Positions 33,825-45,201 of a stretch of 64,000 nt of DNA are shown here, piece by piece. Source of the DNA: Isoetes taiwanensis. Taxonomy: Eukaryota; Streptophyta; Lycopodiopsida; Isoetales; Isoetaceae. The DNA lies in the NCBI GenBank assembly GCA_021234155.1, contig JAJEKV010000046.1:2368179-2432178 (forward strand). The letters run 5' to 3'. The translations under genes and the position numbers were made by a program. The stretch's first letter is position 1. The number at the start of each line of letters is the position of its first letter. The notes under the pieces are model-generated. The model had not been told where the DNA came from, made no database searches, and worked only from the letters and a program-made list of their open reading frames with translations.

Positions 33825-36800
33825 ATGAGGATATGGACTCCAACTTCTGGCGGTCTGGGAGCCGCCAGAACTGGTGTTCTGCAGCTGGGAGATCATTGCC
33901 CACCTTTGCCCACTCCTTGCCTTCTTCTCTCTACTCGTAAAGGCCTTCCTGCTTTTGTCTCTTCAGATTTACTTCGTCTTCTGCACCCTGATGCTTGTGC
34001 ATTGCAAGTCCTGCCCATTCATTTGTGAGTAATATTTTTCTCTTCTTAGTTCCGTCTTTAGAATAGGGAATGCAGTTCCATTAGTTTTTCCATGGTTTCG
34101 AAGTATGTCAATCTCTTCTCTTCAGAATTCTCATAAAAAACCGTAGCTTGTTTCTTTTCTAACTTACCCCTCATTCCATATCATATCGTGTATGCTATTT
34201 GGGTGAACTGTTACTTTTGGTCAACTTCTTAGACGTGATAATTTTGATGCTCTAAGACAAAGTACTCCTATTTTTTTCAGTTTGGACAATCCATCTGCAC
34301 AATCAATTGAAGCTTTAGGAGGGGTTCATAAACTGATAAGCCTGCATGATTATGGTGTATTTGCGTTGGGTAGAGATTCTCTTATCTGTGAACCTGATGG
34401 GGAAGGGACTACTAAGCTAGGTGCTTCATTTGGAACATTCTGTGGCCGCCGTGTGGTAAAATGTCTGAACTTAGGCAATTAATAATTAGCAGGATTTTAC
34501 TGTCTTTATCTTCAAGTGTTCTTCCCATATCTGTTTGAATCCTTGTTCAATATGTTAACAGACTGGTAAAATTATTGTTAATTTCAAATAGGTTAACTCT
34601 AAACAATACATGGAGCTCACTAAGGCATTGAAACCCAATATATGGGCAACATTAGGAGATGAAGTGCCAGCTTCAGTGCTTATAAAACGCAACAGACTAT
34701 CTGTTGACAGGACCTTGCAGTGGCTCGATGAATGCCTCGCACTAAATTCTGTATGTCTCTCCACTGATAAAAACTTGACATATGTCGACATCTTGAATAG
34801 TTTTGCCAAATGAGTCATACTCAAGATTTCTTGTTACTAGGAAGGGATTGGAGCTGTCTTTGGGACAATAGTTGGTGCTGCAAGCATTGAAGAGCGTACA
34901 AGATCGGCCCAGGAGACTGCCAAGAGAAATTTGGAGGGTAATCAGCCTAAAGTAAATAGCAACAGTCTCTTACTTTTTGTAAAAAGCTAGGAGCGTTGCT
35001 TATTTTCAAATTAACATTTTCTCTTGTAAAGCAGCCATTTTAGTACTTTTGCATGTCGTGGATAGGCTTCCTTCAGCAAGTACATTGCATTTATAGCATA
35101 TGAGGCCATTGTCATTGGGACTATGTAATGCAGGCTTTTCTCTTGCTGGTTTTGGACTTGGAGAGGACAGAGAGGAGCGCAACGAGCTTCTAAAAGCAGC
35201 AATTGTATGTGAGTTATACATTGCGATTAGTTCCTAAACTTTTTTAAATTAAAGCAAGAACTTGCATCTCTTTTCAAATGATAATATTCCTCAGGAGTAA
35301 CACTACTGCATGCATTTGTATAGGACCCCTTAGTTTTTGCTGCAGCTGAACTGCTTCCCTTTTATAGTCATTAGATGTTTTTACTGAAGCTCAAATTAAT
35401 CTGTCAGCATTGTTATCATCTAAGCAATCATTAATCAATCTCTGGTTGCAGACGACACTAAAGGACAAACCCCTCGAACTATTCCATTATATGGCCACTG
35501 AAAAGAACTTGAATCCTACAACACTATGATCAGCCAAGAAATGCTTGGATTGGTAATCTCCACTATGGCGATGTGATGTAGTTCTAGATACCTCCCTATC
35601 TTATTTTTTAGCACATCCATGAACAACTGTGGCTTGCAACATGCATTTTAATATATTACCATCTCAATTTCAATAACTTATTCTGGCCAGAAATGTGTTA
35701 TCATAGATGTGACATTCATTGGCATTTAAATTCCATTGTTAAACTTTATACAATGAATCTCTTAGGGACGTGGTTCTGTTGTTACATCCAGGCACATCTA
35801 CCAGAACAGTATCCACGCCATGTCACTGGATTGGGGACACCAGGTATAGCATGTTTGAAATGCATAGCCAACAGTGGGAACTTGGTATTAATAGTGTCAT
35901 ATGTGCTGCAAAAATGTGTAAGCCATTTGTAAAACAGAGAATTTATGAGATAAAAAGGTTGCCTCTGGTAAGTTTTTATGGAGAAACTTAAACAATCAAG
36001 TCTTCCATTTTTTTATGCTGTTCTTTTTTATATACAGAGGGCCTTATTCCAATCTGTACCAGAACAAAGTCTATCTGCCGTTTTGATATATATTTCATAT
36101 AATTGCAACGTTTTCTTCTCATCTCTGCAGAAGATGTGCTGCAAGCAGTCTCAGTGGGAGTGGATATTTTTGATAGCATGTAATTTGGCAAACACTATCC
36201 TGGATTTCTTGTTATCTTGAGAATATCCTAACCCATGTGCATATGAACTCCATATGCAGATATCCCCATACGTTAACAGTGGGAGGTTATGCTATGACTT
36301 TTTCTGTGTTAATGGATGACGTACGAAAAATATTTTCATTGGAGGATGCTGCGAACAGGGGAGAGGACAGCTCAAAAATTAACTTGCGCTCACCTTATTA
36401 CAAGTATATGAAGTCGTTGATTGATTTTACTTAATGGTTTTTTGTTACCATCTACCTCAATACACTAAATTCGTGACAATGAATAAACAATAAGAAGTTT
36501 TGTCAGAGACATTATAGTTATAATTTATGCCAATGAGCTTATATTGAAATGGTGAGTACTTATTCTGCAGATATGATACATCACCCTTATTAGACAATTG
36601 CATGTGTGAGACATGCCGTCGGCATACGAGGGCATACATCAATCATTTGCTTGGTACCCATGAAATGTTGGCCCAGATTTTACTGGACACGTAAGTGCAT
36701 GCATTCTATAAGCACTCTATGTTTCCTATCTTTACTGACCATTTCTCGTGTTGCTTGCAGGCATAACATTCATCATTATTTATGTTTTTTTAACTCGATA

Positions 36801-36926
36801 CGTGAGGCAATCAAGGGAGGATATTTCATTGAGTATAGAAATTGGTTTATTTCCCAAAGGCGGTTCCCTGCTTTTGAATCATTTGTCCCATTATCATCCC
36901 CCCAGCTTGAATTGGTTCACAGTTGA
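33825..36926 (+). CDS. QTRT2: Queuine tRNA-ribosyltransferase accessory subunit 2, 10 exons
   Basis: QTRT2 pairs with the catalytic subunit QTRT1 to exchange guanine-34 for queuine in tRNAs with GUN anticodons. Exons: 33825-34024, 34281-34455, 34592-34750, 34841-34937, 35134-35204, 35792-35843, 36131-36179, 36260-36403, 36571-36690 and 36761-36926. All have GT-AG borders and the frame is continuous. Family landmarks are [17 protein letters not shown] at the N-terminus, [89 protein letters not shown], the zinc-binding CMCETC with RAYINHLL, and [20 protein letters not shown]. An upstream in-frame ATG is not excluded. No disabling change, so probably functional. A coding-like stretch at 35451-35549 is not used in this model. 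Confidence 0.93.
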
Positions 36927-37470
36927 ACAGTTGGAATAATTGTCCACTTAAATTGTAGTCCATGCTGAGAAAGCAATCATAGGTCTTGCAATTGATCCAT
37001 CTAAGTTTCTAGCATATTGTGGGAGATGCCATGATTTAAATAGTGATGCAGCAGAATGAAACAGTAATCCTGCTATTTTAATTTATATGTTACAGAAAAA
37101 GCTTTCTCTCTGAGGCGGTAGTAAAGTTATGAGACAAGATAAGGTGGCCACAGGTGATTTTGTAACAGATTTTCTAGTGAAGCATGAAATTGTTATGACA
37201 TGGCCAGCAGTTGTCCCATCATTGCAACTCCTTAGATCCATACCTTTTGGCACTGAAAAAGGGTTCCGTGTTTTGGAGAGCTTGAGAAAGTGGTCTATCA
37301 AATGTACCAAGAGGTAACTTTTGTATGGAACATTATGATTGTGTTAGAAGATGAAACATGATAATGGAAATGATGATTGAAGATGCTATAATCCACATGA
37401 GTAGGTACCACGTCAAATTCAGCATCACAAAAATGTATTCAACTGCAACAACTCTAATCTTCTCCACGTC
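36927..37470. other. QTRT2 3' flank
   Basis: Contains a short open frame (37129-37317, plus) of unknown identity, preceded by an acceptor-like TTACAG. It is not needed for the QTRT2 model. Confidence 0.35.
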
Positions 37471-37474
37471 GGGC

Positions 37475-37925
37475 CCATGGTAGACCACTCGAAGTATTCG
37501 AACCCTCAATGCGGCTCGCGGGCGTTCGGAGACCTCCATAAATGAATGAAGTTTAATTTACTCATAAACGTCTGAGACGATTTTGCGCCTTGGTTAAGGG
37601 CATGTCGATTTGCAGAACGCCACGATTGGTATCGAGCGGTGTCTCGAAGTTCGAGTCCTCATGGGTGCCTATATATGCATGGGTAATTTGCAAAGACTTG
37701 GTAATATTGTGACATAAGATAGCCTTTGGATGCCGAGGGGCCAAGGCATAGTTCTAGTGGGAGAGACCAGAACGCCCATGGTAGATTTTCGAGTATTCGA
37801 ACCTTGAATGCGCCTGTATGCGTTCCCGAGACACCGTCATAAATGGGTAGAAGCGACTACTCATAAACGTCTAGACGATTTTGCCCAGTTGGTTAAGGGC
37901 ATGTCGGTTAGGAACGTCACATCCA
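37475..37925 (+). mobile_element. Paired tRNA-derived SINE-like repeat
   Basis: Two related units (37475-37630 and 37776-37925) share CCCATGGTAGA, GTATTCGAACC, ACTCATAAACGTCT(G)AGACGATTTTGC and TTGGTTAAGGGCATGTCG. The last looks like a tRNA D-arm/A-box (as in GCCCAGTTGGTTAAGGC), and the first unit is followed at about 37643-37660 by AAGTTCGAGTCCT, a B-box-like T-arm. The pair suggests tandem or nested insertion of one SINE family. Confidence 0.55.
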
Positions 37926-38195
37926 ACCGCTCTTTGCTGCATAATCTACACAACAATCCCCGTCCGAATAATGCATATATAGTCAATAAAGATAGGGTTA
38001 ATATAACTATCATTCAATTAAATTTTGGGACAAATTTTATATTGTATGTTTTTAGTAGCATATTCAAATTCATACAAACCACCTCAAAAAAACCACCTCA
38101 AAAGTACGAAAATATAATATCATATTATTCACAAAATAGTCAATATTTCACAACATAGCACTATATTATAAAAACATGATATAAAGAAAATTTAC
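37926..38195. other. AT-rich spacer, nothing recognised
   Basis: AT-rich with a run of ACCACCTCAAAA repeated twice near 38078-38102. Confidence 0.4.
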
Positions 38196-38199
38196 ATAG

Positions 38200-40851
38200 T
38201 TATTCACTTTTCTTCAAGCACCCCCAATGATATCATAGTCTTCTTCTTGACATCCTGATGTATTGTAATTCTCATATTTCTACCTGGAACAGTTTTTGGA
38301 GTCCATGAGTACAATACACTTTCAAAGTCTAGCCAAAGATCAGGATCACTAGAATTTCTCCTCCATTTCTTTGTCCAACAATCTAAGTATCTTTCTTTAT
38401 CCGATACATTGGTCAACTGATGCACTGGATACCATCATTCTACCCGCACATGGTTGAAGTTAATATTACTTTCTTCTTTGCAAATATCGGAGATGGTGTA
38501 TCCCAACCACACTAGATAGGTCTCTAAATCTGCTTGCTTTACTAGCACAAATTGGTGGCACTCCAAGTTAGTGGAAGGTTCATAAGCGTCCATGCTTAGA
38601 AATTTTGGCCTATTGTTCTTAGGACCATCATAGTGTTTGTCAGAAGGAGGAGGAGCATAATGCTTACGAATGCTGCTAACAGTATCATCAACATCCTCAG
38701 CACCTGCTAAGGTCTTCCACCTAGTTTTAGGCAACCACCCTTCTTTTAATTCATCTAAGGATGTGTCTACCTCCCCCAACAGGTTAATCGCATTCTTCCA
38801 GTAAGCTATCCAAAGCACGGTTGGTGTCATCGGGGTTGGCTTGCCAATGCTTTATATAGTCCTGGATTCCTTAGTCAATCCTAATTGCTCACTTCTTTAG
38901 TAAGTTTTAGAGCTATAGGCTTGCCATTCTCATCTCTATGCCATATTTCCTCCCCTCCTCTCCACTCCTCCTCTGAAGATCTTATCTTCCATTGAAAGAT
39001 TGGAATCCTATTTCTCACCCAAAAAGTGAACTGCAGAGGCCTAGAATGACCTTCAAGATCCAATGTATAACCATCCACAAACGCTCTTCCAATCAGGCAC
39101 TTTTTTTATGAGAGAACCTATAGGGTTTGGAGTAGTGCATTCATGCAAGATTTCTCTATTAGCTTAGAAAAGTTGGTCACTGTCTGTTGCTTCATTATAC
39201 AACTATATTTGTCAGATATGGGTATGCCCGGGCCTAAAAAATGCCAAATTAACTCTTTCAAACATCCCCACAGCTGTTAAGTAGGATAGGAAAGAAAACA
39301 TCTACCTGTTCTTATTTTGGCCAACACAATTATCAAGTTGTAAGAGGAACCTTCTAGGCAGATCTTGAGCTCTAGCATGTGAAGTTGAAGCTCCAACATG
39401 TTCGCTAGACCCATGCTTCCTAAACCTCGCCTTGCTAAACTTTTCAATATTGTTCGGGTTTCCATCTAACAATGCACAATATAGTGCCTGGCTATAGGGT
39501 CCTGGAGGTGACCATTATATTCATTTTCATAGTTTCTCAAACACCTCATGATACTCCCAATATGAAAATCTGGACCATCACTCCACAACTCCAAACTGAA
39601 ATGCCCATAGTAGGTTTGAGTCTGCCCATGCAAGATTGCCCCAGTCATTGAGATCTGCAAAGGGTATGATCTTCCACATAACTTTGGTATGTACTTGAAT
39701 TGTGGAAGACAAGTCTTTTGCTGGTCCATCTACATAAATAATTATTAGGTTCCAATGTAGATAAGGTCCTTCACATCCAATAATGTGATCTACATGATAG
39801 TTGATCAGTCAATGGTCCTTCATATGCTCCCTTATTTTAGCCCCTTGATTTGGTTGCACAGTCTTATCAAGAGTCTTCTTCAACTTAGCACACAAATTGC
39901 ACTTTGCAAAGCTGTTTGAAGTTGCTATGGTCTTCTTCCATAGCCTACTAAAGCTAGGTTGGGATATTGAAAGAATTTTTTTTCATCCCTTCTTTTGTGT
40001 GGCAAATAGGGAATTATATTTTCCTCCAAAATACTCTTTTGAGTACAATGTGATGGTGACTTTTTCTCAACAGCTGCTCTTCCTTTTTCATCCCTTCTGC
40101 TTTTGTGTGGCATACACTCTGCGTTTGAATTTTTTTCATCCTGAAGTGCATGCTCGAAGATTGTGTACATGTAGGTCCTCCTTTCATCAACAGTATACTC
40201 TTGAAAAGTAGCTCTTGCTTCCACCAATTGTTCCATTATAAAGAATTGCATACAACCACTCTAACAACAATCTGAGCCCCTAACCTTCACTATAGTCTCA
40301 TGTTTAGTGTCATTAATCAACTTGGCTCTCTTGCTAGGATAATGTCTGGCAACTGATACTTCTCCCCTTTTGCTTAGGTTTAGGATACCTACTGCTAATG
40401 GATCAGGATCAAAATAATCATTATCCCCAACAACCTCATCCTCCACAAATTGAACACCACTTATAGGCCATGCCATCATACAAGGAACCTCCAATTGCTT
40501 GACACAACCAAAACATTCCTTTATCACCCAAACCCTTACATTTCCAGTTGTCTTCCAACTTAGAAATTGCGATACCAAGATTGTTTTCCCCTAGCCTTTC
40601 ATCATTAACAGCTTGACCAGGATCTGCTAGTACAATGACCTCTTGCCTACTATTTCTTTGTTGCACTTGTGCATGATTCTCACCTTCTTATTCGTCCATT
40701 GCACCCTACTGTAGAGCACTAACTGTTTTTCTTCAACATTCTTGGTAGGAGGTGATTCTTTATTGACATTGCCCTTATCGATATTTTGCACACCATCTTG
40801 AGTTGGAGAGGCACCATATTGACCTAGGCAAATTGCACCCTTTTTAGTCAA
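38200..40851 (-). pseudogene. Unidentified, probably transposon-derived ORF series
   Basis: Consecutive minus-strand coding-like segments, read right to left: 40851-40261 (several short frames, one acidic with EDEVVGDNDYFDPDPLAVG), 40251-39925, 39729-39466 (GHFSLELWSDGPDFHIGSIM, then LRNYENEYNGH), 39465-39277 (ARRGLGSMGLANMLELQLHM), 39078-38881 (FWVRNRIPIFQWKIRSSEEE), 38830-38435 (VDDTVSSIRKHYAPPPSDKH, then KADLETYLVWLGYTISDICK; reading on, FNHVRVEWW), and 38425-38204 (KERYLDCWTKKWRRNSSDP). Composition and the absence of low-complexity noise argue for real former protein, broken by stops or introns. The W- and D-rich middle resembles plant DNA-transposon proteins in style, but I cannot name a family. 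No terminal repeats were found. Confidence 0.45.
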
Positions 40852-41990
40852 TGAGTAGGAAATAATTAACTACCATAAGAAAAGTACGTACATTTATGGA
40901 ATATATAGAGGTAAATCAAAATATTTAAAAAGCAAAAAATTCCTTGGAAATAGGTTTAATTTTGTAATAACAATGGATATAAACGAAATTACTTAAAACA
41001 AGAAATTTCCTGGCAATAGTCCTATGTCATATACTTCTAATAATGAACTTAAAGAACAAGGAAATGGCCTCTAAAATATATCCAAATTTTTATTATTGAA
41101 AATTTAACCGTGAGAATAGGAAAAGACATATAATATATCTAAATTTTGATTTTCGAAAAGGTAGCCATGAGAATTTATTGTATTAAATGCAATATTCTCC
41201 ATATATACCTTAGATGCTATACCTGGCGGGAAGATCGTATGCTTGGCGTATTATTTCAGGCAATCAAATATTCACGCTAATTAGTAAGGCCTAAATTTAT
41301 AATTATGCTTGTATAAATCCAATTCACGGTCTTAAAGTTCTCTCCTTTCTTCCATACGATTCTGACAGTTGCACTTCCGCGGTGTTCTGTTCTGCCCTCC
41401 TAGCATTCTTATAGTGCGCTTAAATCTTGGTGAGCAGGTTTGGTTTCAGTAATTTTTAGCCTTCTGGGTTTTGTATGTTTGGTTTCGGCAGTTGCATGTT
41501 TGCATGTTTTGTTTGCATGCGAGCCTCCTAATCTTATTTGAAGACTATTTTTTTTTTCACACAGTCTGTAGCAGAAGGTACAAAAGGATATCGCAACTCT
41601 ACGCATTCAACAAAGGCCTCAGAGTTCAAGGTCAGCTCCGTTTTAATTATAAGATGCATGTCTATAACAGGTTTAATCCAAGAAGAGAAGCTCGACGATC
41701 TTACTCGAGGCAGTGGAAGCAGATGATGTTTATGAAAGCAAGCATAGCTTTTTATAAACTTCATCTGCTTCTTTTTGCCTCTAGTAAATCGTTGAGTTTT
41801 TCTTCTCGAATGAAATATGCTGTGGCATGCAAGTTTTTGTTATGAACAGTTAACCTTATAATTTCCAGTCCTGTATTACATTTTACAAAGAAGGATTAGA
41901 TTTTACATATCAGTTAACCTTATATATTACAGATCTTCTTAGAAAACTCTTAAAGAAAAAGTATAAAACACATCTGGTGTGATGCCAACA
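40852..41990. other. AT-rich region, no recognised gene
   Basis: A roughly 65-bp imperfect tandem duplication (about 41060-41170) is visible around AAATATATCCAAATTT/TAATATATCTAAATTT. Open frames at 41471-41845 and on its complement have no family features. Confidence 0.4.
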
Positions 41991-41994
41991 AATA

Positions 41995-42283
41995 CACGCT
42001 AAGCGTGTTTTTAATCACCTGTCTTTATCTAACTTATCTATCAAAGGTGTATAAGTTTTTTTCTCCCCTGCCCAATGCATGCCAAGCGTGTTTTTTTTTT
42101 TTCCTGAATCTATTATTAGTTATAACACCCGGGCGTGTAAAAATTTTTCTCCATCTAATGCACACCAAGCGTGTACATAGTTTGTTTCAACTCTTAGTTT
42201 TAATACGCCGGGTGTGTCTACTTTTTTCTGAGTCTATCATTACATATATATTATATCTAAATAAATATAACACGTCGGGCATG
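41995..42283. repeat. Palindromic-motif cluster 1 (6 copies)
   Basis: Near-palindromes at 41995-42007 (CACGCTAAGCGTG), 42078-42090 (CATGCCAAGCGTG), 42126-42137 (CACCCGGGCGTG), 42161-42173 (CACACCAAGCGTG), 42205-42216 (ACGCCGGGTGTG) and 42271-42283 (CACGTCGGGCATG). They sit in T-rich sequence at irregular spacings of about 30-85 bp. Same motif family as the clusters at 43990, 45831 and 48180. Confidence 0.85.
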
Positions 42284-42316
42284 AATACTGATAATCATCT
42301 AACATCCGTCTGTTAG

Positions 42317-42830
42317 ATGCCAAGCTACATAAATCACTCAGTTGGTGAACAAGATGCAATTGTGAGGTTCGTCCATATGGCGCAGCAAACTCACAGCTCC
42401 GCTCCAATTGCGCCTCCAAGCTCCAGTCCGGTTGAAGCCCCTCCAAGCTCCAGTCCAATTGAAGCCTCTCCGAGCTCAGCTCCAGTTGCACATATATTGC
42501 ATCCCCTTCAATACTTGGAACACGTGATGACGATGAACGCAGAACGTAGGGCCGTTTTAAATCTGGGCTCTGAGGTCGTTGACATAACAAGGAGGCTGGC
42601 CCTATTGGCTGATCACTTCGATAATGCTGTTCATGCATTGATCGAAAGCGAATCTCGCAACCGCCAGCTTGAAATTCAAAAACCAGGAGCTTCATTTCTT
42701 AGTAGCCAACCTCTATGCCCACTTGCCTCAACATGAATCAGAGGTGGAGCCAGAGGAAGAGGTGGAGCTGGAGCCTAGAACTTTTATTGGGGTCTTACCT
42801 AAATAATTCACTACGCCCTGGAATGGAAAT
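42317..42830 (+). CDS. Unidentified Pro/Ser-rich protein with helical tail
   Basis: A 139-codon frame from ATG 42317. Residues about 27-58 form a Pro/Ser tract made of a 27-bp tandem repeat (APPSSSPVE-type, three degenerate units, 42407-42490). Next comes an amphipathic segment MNAERRAVLNLGSEVVDITR and LADHFDNAVHALIESESRNR that could form a coiled coil. After about 42680 the reading shifts: another frame gives FLVANLYAHLPQHESEVEPE and an acidic tail to about 42805, so either an intron or a frameshift separates them. The antisense frame (42695-42240) looks like a shadow. It lies just after motif cluster 1 and may belong to the same transposon-like unit. No known domain. Confidence 0.45.
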
Positions 42831-42846
42831 GGGAGAAACGACAGTT

Positions 42847-42995
42847 CGACTACTCAGTAGACCGGGCTTTGGGATTTTGTATGTCTTGTTTATCCAGATT
42901 ATAATTGTAAAATTACAGCTCGGCTACTCAGTAGATCGGGCTTGAAACAGTCTGGAATTTTGTATGTCTAGTTTATCCAGATTATAATTGTAAAA
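42847..42995. repeat. Tandem duplication of about 73 bp
   Basis: Two units, each with CTACTCAGTAGA(C/T)CGGGCTT, ATTTTGTATGTCT(T/A)GTTTATC and CAGATTATAATTGTAAAATT. It lies directly after the 42317 coding segment, possibly in its 3' UTR. Confidence 0.85.
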
Positions 42996-43029
42996 TTTTG
43001 TCAATCAATACAACAAATTTTGTCTACTT

Positions 43030-43308
43030 CTATCTTTCTCCAATATAATACATGTTACATACCTTTTTTAATCGGTTTCTTGACCATGCAACAAAAGTTC
43101 CAACACTTTCACCAACTATATCCCCACGGGAGTGTCTGCGAGGTAAAACTTCATCCATAGCGCAGCAGTTAATCGCTGTAACTCGAACATACTTATCCTC
43201 GAGCAAAATTCCATGACAATTTGCAGTCGGATCGATGGAGTCGATCTTGCATAATCCTACTTTCCTTTTTTGATTTGTAGTTAACATGAAACATTCATCT
43301 CCGACACT
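43030..43308 (-). pseudogene. En/Spm TNP1-like domain fragment
   Basis: Minus-strand frame following an acceptor-like CTGCAG at 43309-43314: VGDECFMLTTNQ, KVGLCKIDSIDPTANCHG, DEVLPRRHSRGD, GTFVAWSRNRLKK. This follows the layout of the plant transposon TNP1/En-Spm domain (VGxxVxL...VALGxIxSxDP...LPRPxxx...IAWPxxxL), although the usual AWP is AWS here. It is short, with no transposase core beside it. Identity is by pattern only. Confidence 0.45.
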
Positions 43309-43741
43309 GCAGACAATTGCCTATTCAGACGCCTACTATTGGAAATTGTTGTATAAGTTATAGGAATGAGATGCGTACCAAACTTCTGTAGCCATTCTTG
43401 AGAAGGCCGAATCGAGTTCTCGAAATCACAGGCGCTCGGGAAACACAAGCGGTGGGAAAAAAATCGAATTAGAAGAAAGATTAGGTTAATTAGAAGAAAG
43501 ATCGGTAGATTGGTTTTTAAAAACTCAATGAAAGAAGTCGGCGGACGGGTTTTTTCTTGAAAGTGAATCTTCGTCATTATTATTTTTTGTGTCAAGAATA
43601 TTTCGAAACTGCATATTGGGTTCTTTTGAAATTCAAATTTTTTGTGCAGGTAGAAAGCTATTTCTTGGCAGCTCTTTTTCTTCGAGCAGCTCGAGCGCTT
43701 ATCTAAGCGAACTTTCGTCTCTGTTACTAGGCGATTTGGAG

Positions 43742-44808
43742 ATGTCTTCTACAAGGAGGGGTAGTCGAGGCGGACGGGGCCGAGAGAGCAGTGGCCGAGG
43801 AAACTCAAAACCCGACTCTTCTCAAGTTTCAAATGACGTTGATCAGACCCCTTTTCAAGGTATTTAATCTGCCCAACGTGAACTGGAGGTTTGACAATTA
43901 GGGATTGCATTTTTCAATACAGATATGTAGTGTAAAGGATGAAGTGTCTTGCTATGGATGGATAAGGGGTCTATAATAGGAGCTAGAAATATGCCAAGCG
44001 TGAATTCTAGTTTAGCTTTAAATTCATGCCAAGCGTGATCTCATGTTCAGAAAAATTTTCTAAATCATGTTCATCTTCTTTTGCAGCGCCAAAGAGGAAG
44101 AAGACCCCTAATAATTCGGGGTCTATTCTGGGTAAGAAGCTAAGGATAGACGATCCAGATGTAATACCATATGATCTCGCCTTAGATGATGAAGGGTCTA
44201 TTCTTATAGCAACCACTGACCCTCCATGCCCTGAAGAGGAAATGGATGAGGGTACCGAGTGATTCGTTGACCTCGCCAAGACAAATGGCAAGCTCGACTT
44301 AACACTCTTCTCCAGGAAAAAGGAAGCAAACAAGATGACCAAACAAGGGATCGTAATCTCTTGTGAGGAAGAGGACGACACCAAAAGCAAGTTGCTCTTG
44401 GAGATGACACATAAGTGGAAGAAAGATCTGATCAGACTTACTTATTGTAGAGCTACTGCATACAAAGATACTTTCATGAAGACAGATGTGAACGGTGAGA
44501 CATGTTTTAAGTATAGTTGGCCCACTAATGTAGCAGTTACACCAATATCTATATGTCACGAGGTTACAACTGTGCGTAGAGGCATGTTCAATAAACCGAC
44601 ACCAAGTCACTACCTGCAACAAGCTAGAGAATTAGCTGACTTGAAAGCTTCTAGGAGGGTCCTGAATCTAGGGAAGGATGTTCAACCTCCAGTTGTCGAG
44701 GGCATAGAGGCTTCTAGATTTGAGAATGAACAGGACATGGTGGCACCATTGAAAAGTACTCTGACCATTATCCATGTGGTCTTAAGAAAACTTTTCAGCT
44801 CCATGTGA
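43742..44808 (+). pseudogene. Unidentified two-exon coding segment with in-frame TGA
   Basis: ATG 43742 starts an Arg/Gly/Ser-rich leader (SSTRRGSRGGRGRESSGRGN). A clean donor after CTTTTCAAG (exon ends 43859) and acceptor CTTTTGCAG (exon starts 44087) join in frame to a Lys-rich, nuclear-localisation-like APKRKKTPNN and an acidic stretch. The same frame then meets a single TGA at 44260-44262 and stays open to 44808 (TYCRATAYKDTFMKTDVNGE, YLQQARELADLKASRRVLNL). No family recognised. The intron contains two copies of the palindromic motif (43990-44037). Probably a decaying gene of a transposon-like unit. Confidence 0.5.
43990..44037. repeat. Palindromic-motif cluster 2 (2 copies)
   Basis: TATGCCAAGCGTG at 43990-44002 and CATGCCAAGCGTG at 44025-44037, inside the putative intron 43860-44086. 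Confidence 0.85.
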
Positions 44809-45201
44809 AGCGCCTCATCCATTCACCAAGCTCCATTGACGTTAGCAGAAGATAAGATCCAGCACAAGCTATGGAGATTGTTCAGAGCATGATTAGTAAT
44901 CCAGGTCAAATACCTATGCCAGCAGATGTGTTACCTTGGGATTCGATCATGACAAGCCTGTTGTGTAGTCGAACGTCGAGGATTTATTAGGAAATGATGA
45001 GATTAAATTCGTCTCATCGATGGGCAGCATTCAGTTGAGGCACAAAAGGCCCTCATCAGTCAGACAGAACAAGCAGAACAATGTTCTACAATCACTATGC
45101 ATATAAAGGTGTCGACTCTTGGATGCCAATACTTCACCTGCAGATATGGCTGAGACTAGTGCGACTTTAAACGAAAGGGAAAAGATGTTTCTATACAAAA
45201 C

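Noticed and set aside
35451-35549. Extra coding-like exon in QTRT2
   Set aside because: It ends in a stop and is not needed. Joining 35204 directly to 35792 keeps frame and restores the family order [15 protein letters not shown].
37129-37317. Additional 3' exon of QTRT2
   Set aside because: The gene already ends with a complete C-terminus at 36926, and this frame shows no similarity to the family.
42240-42695. Minus-strand 151-codon frame
   Set aside because: Antisense shadow of the Pro/Ser-repeat frame. The in-frame repeat and helical segment favour the plus strand.
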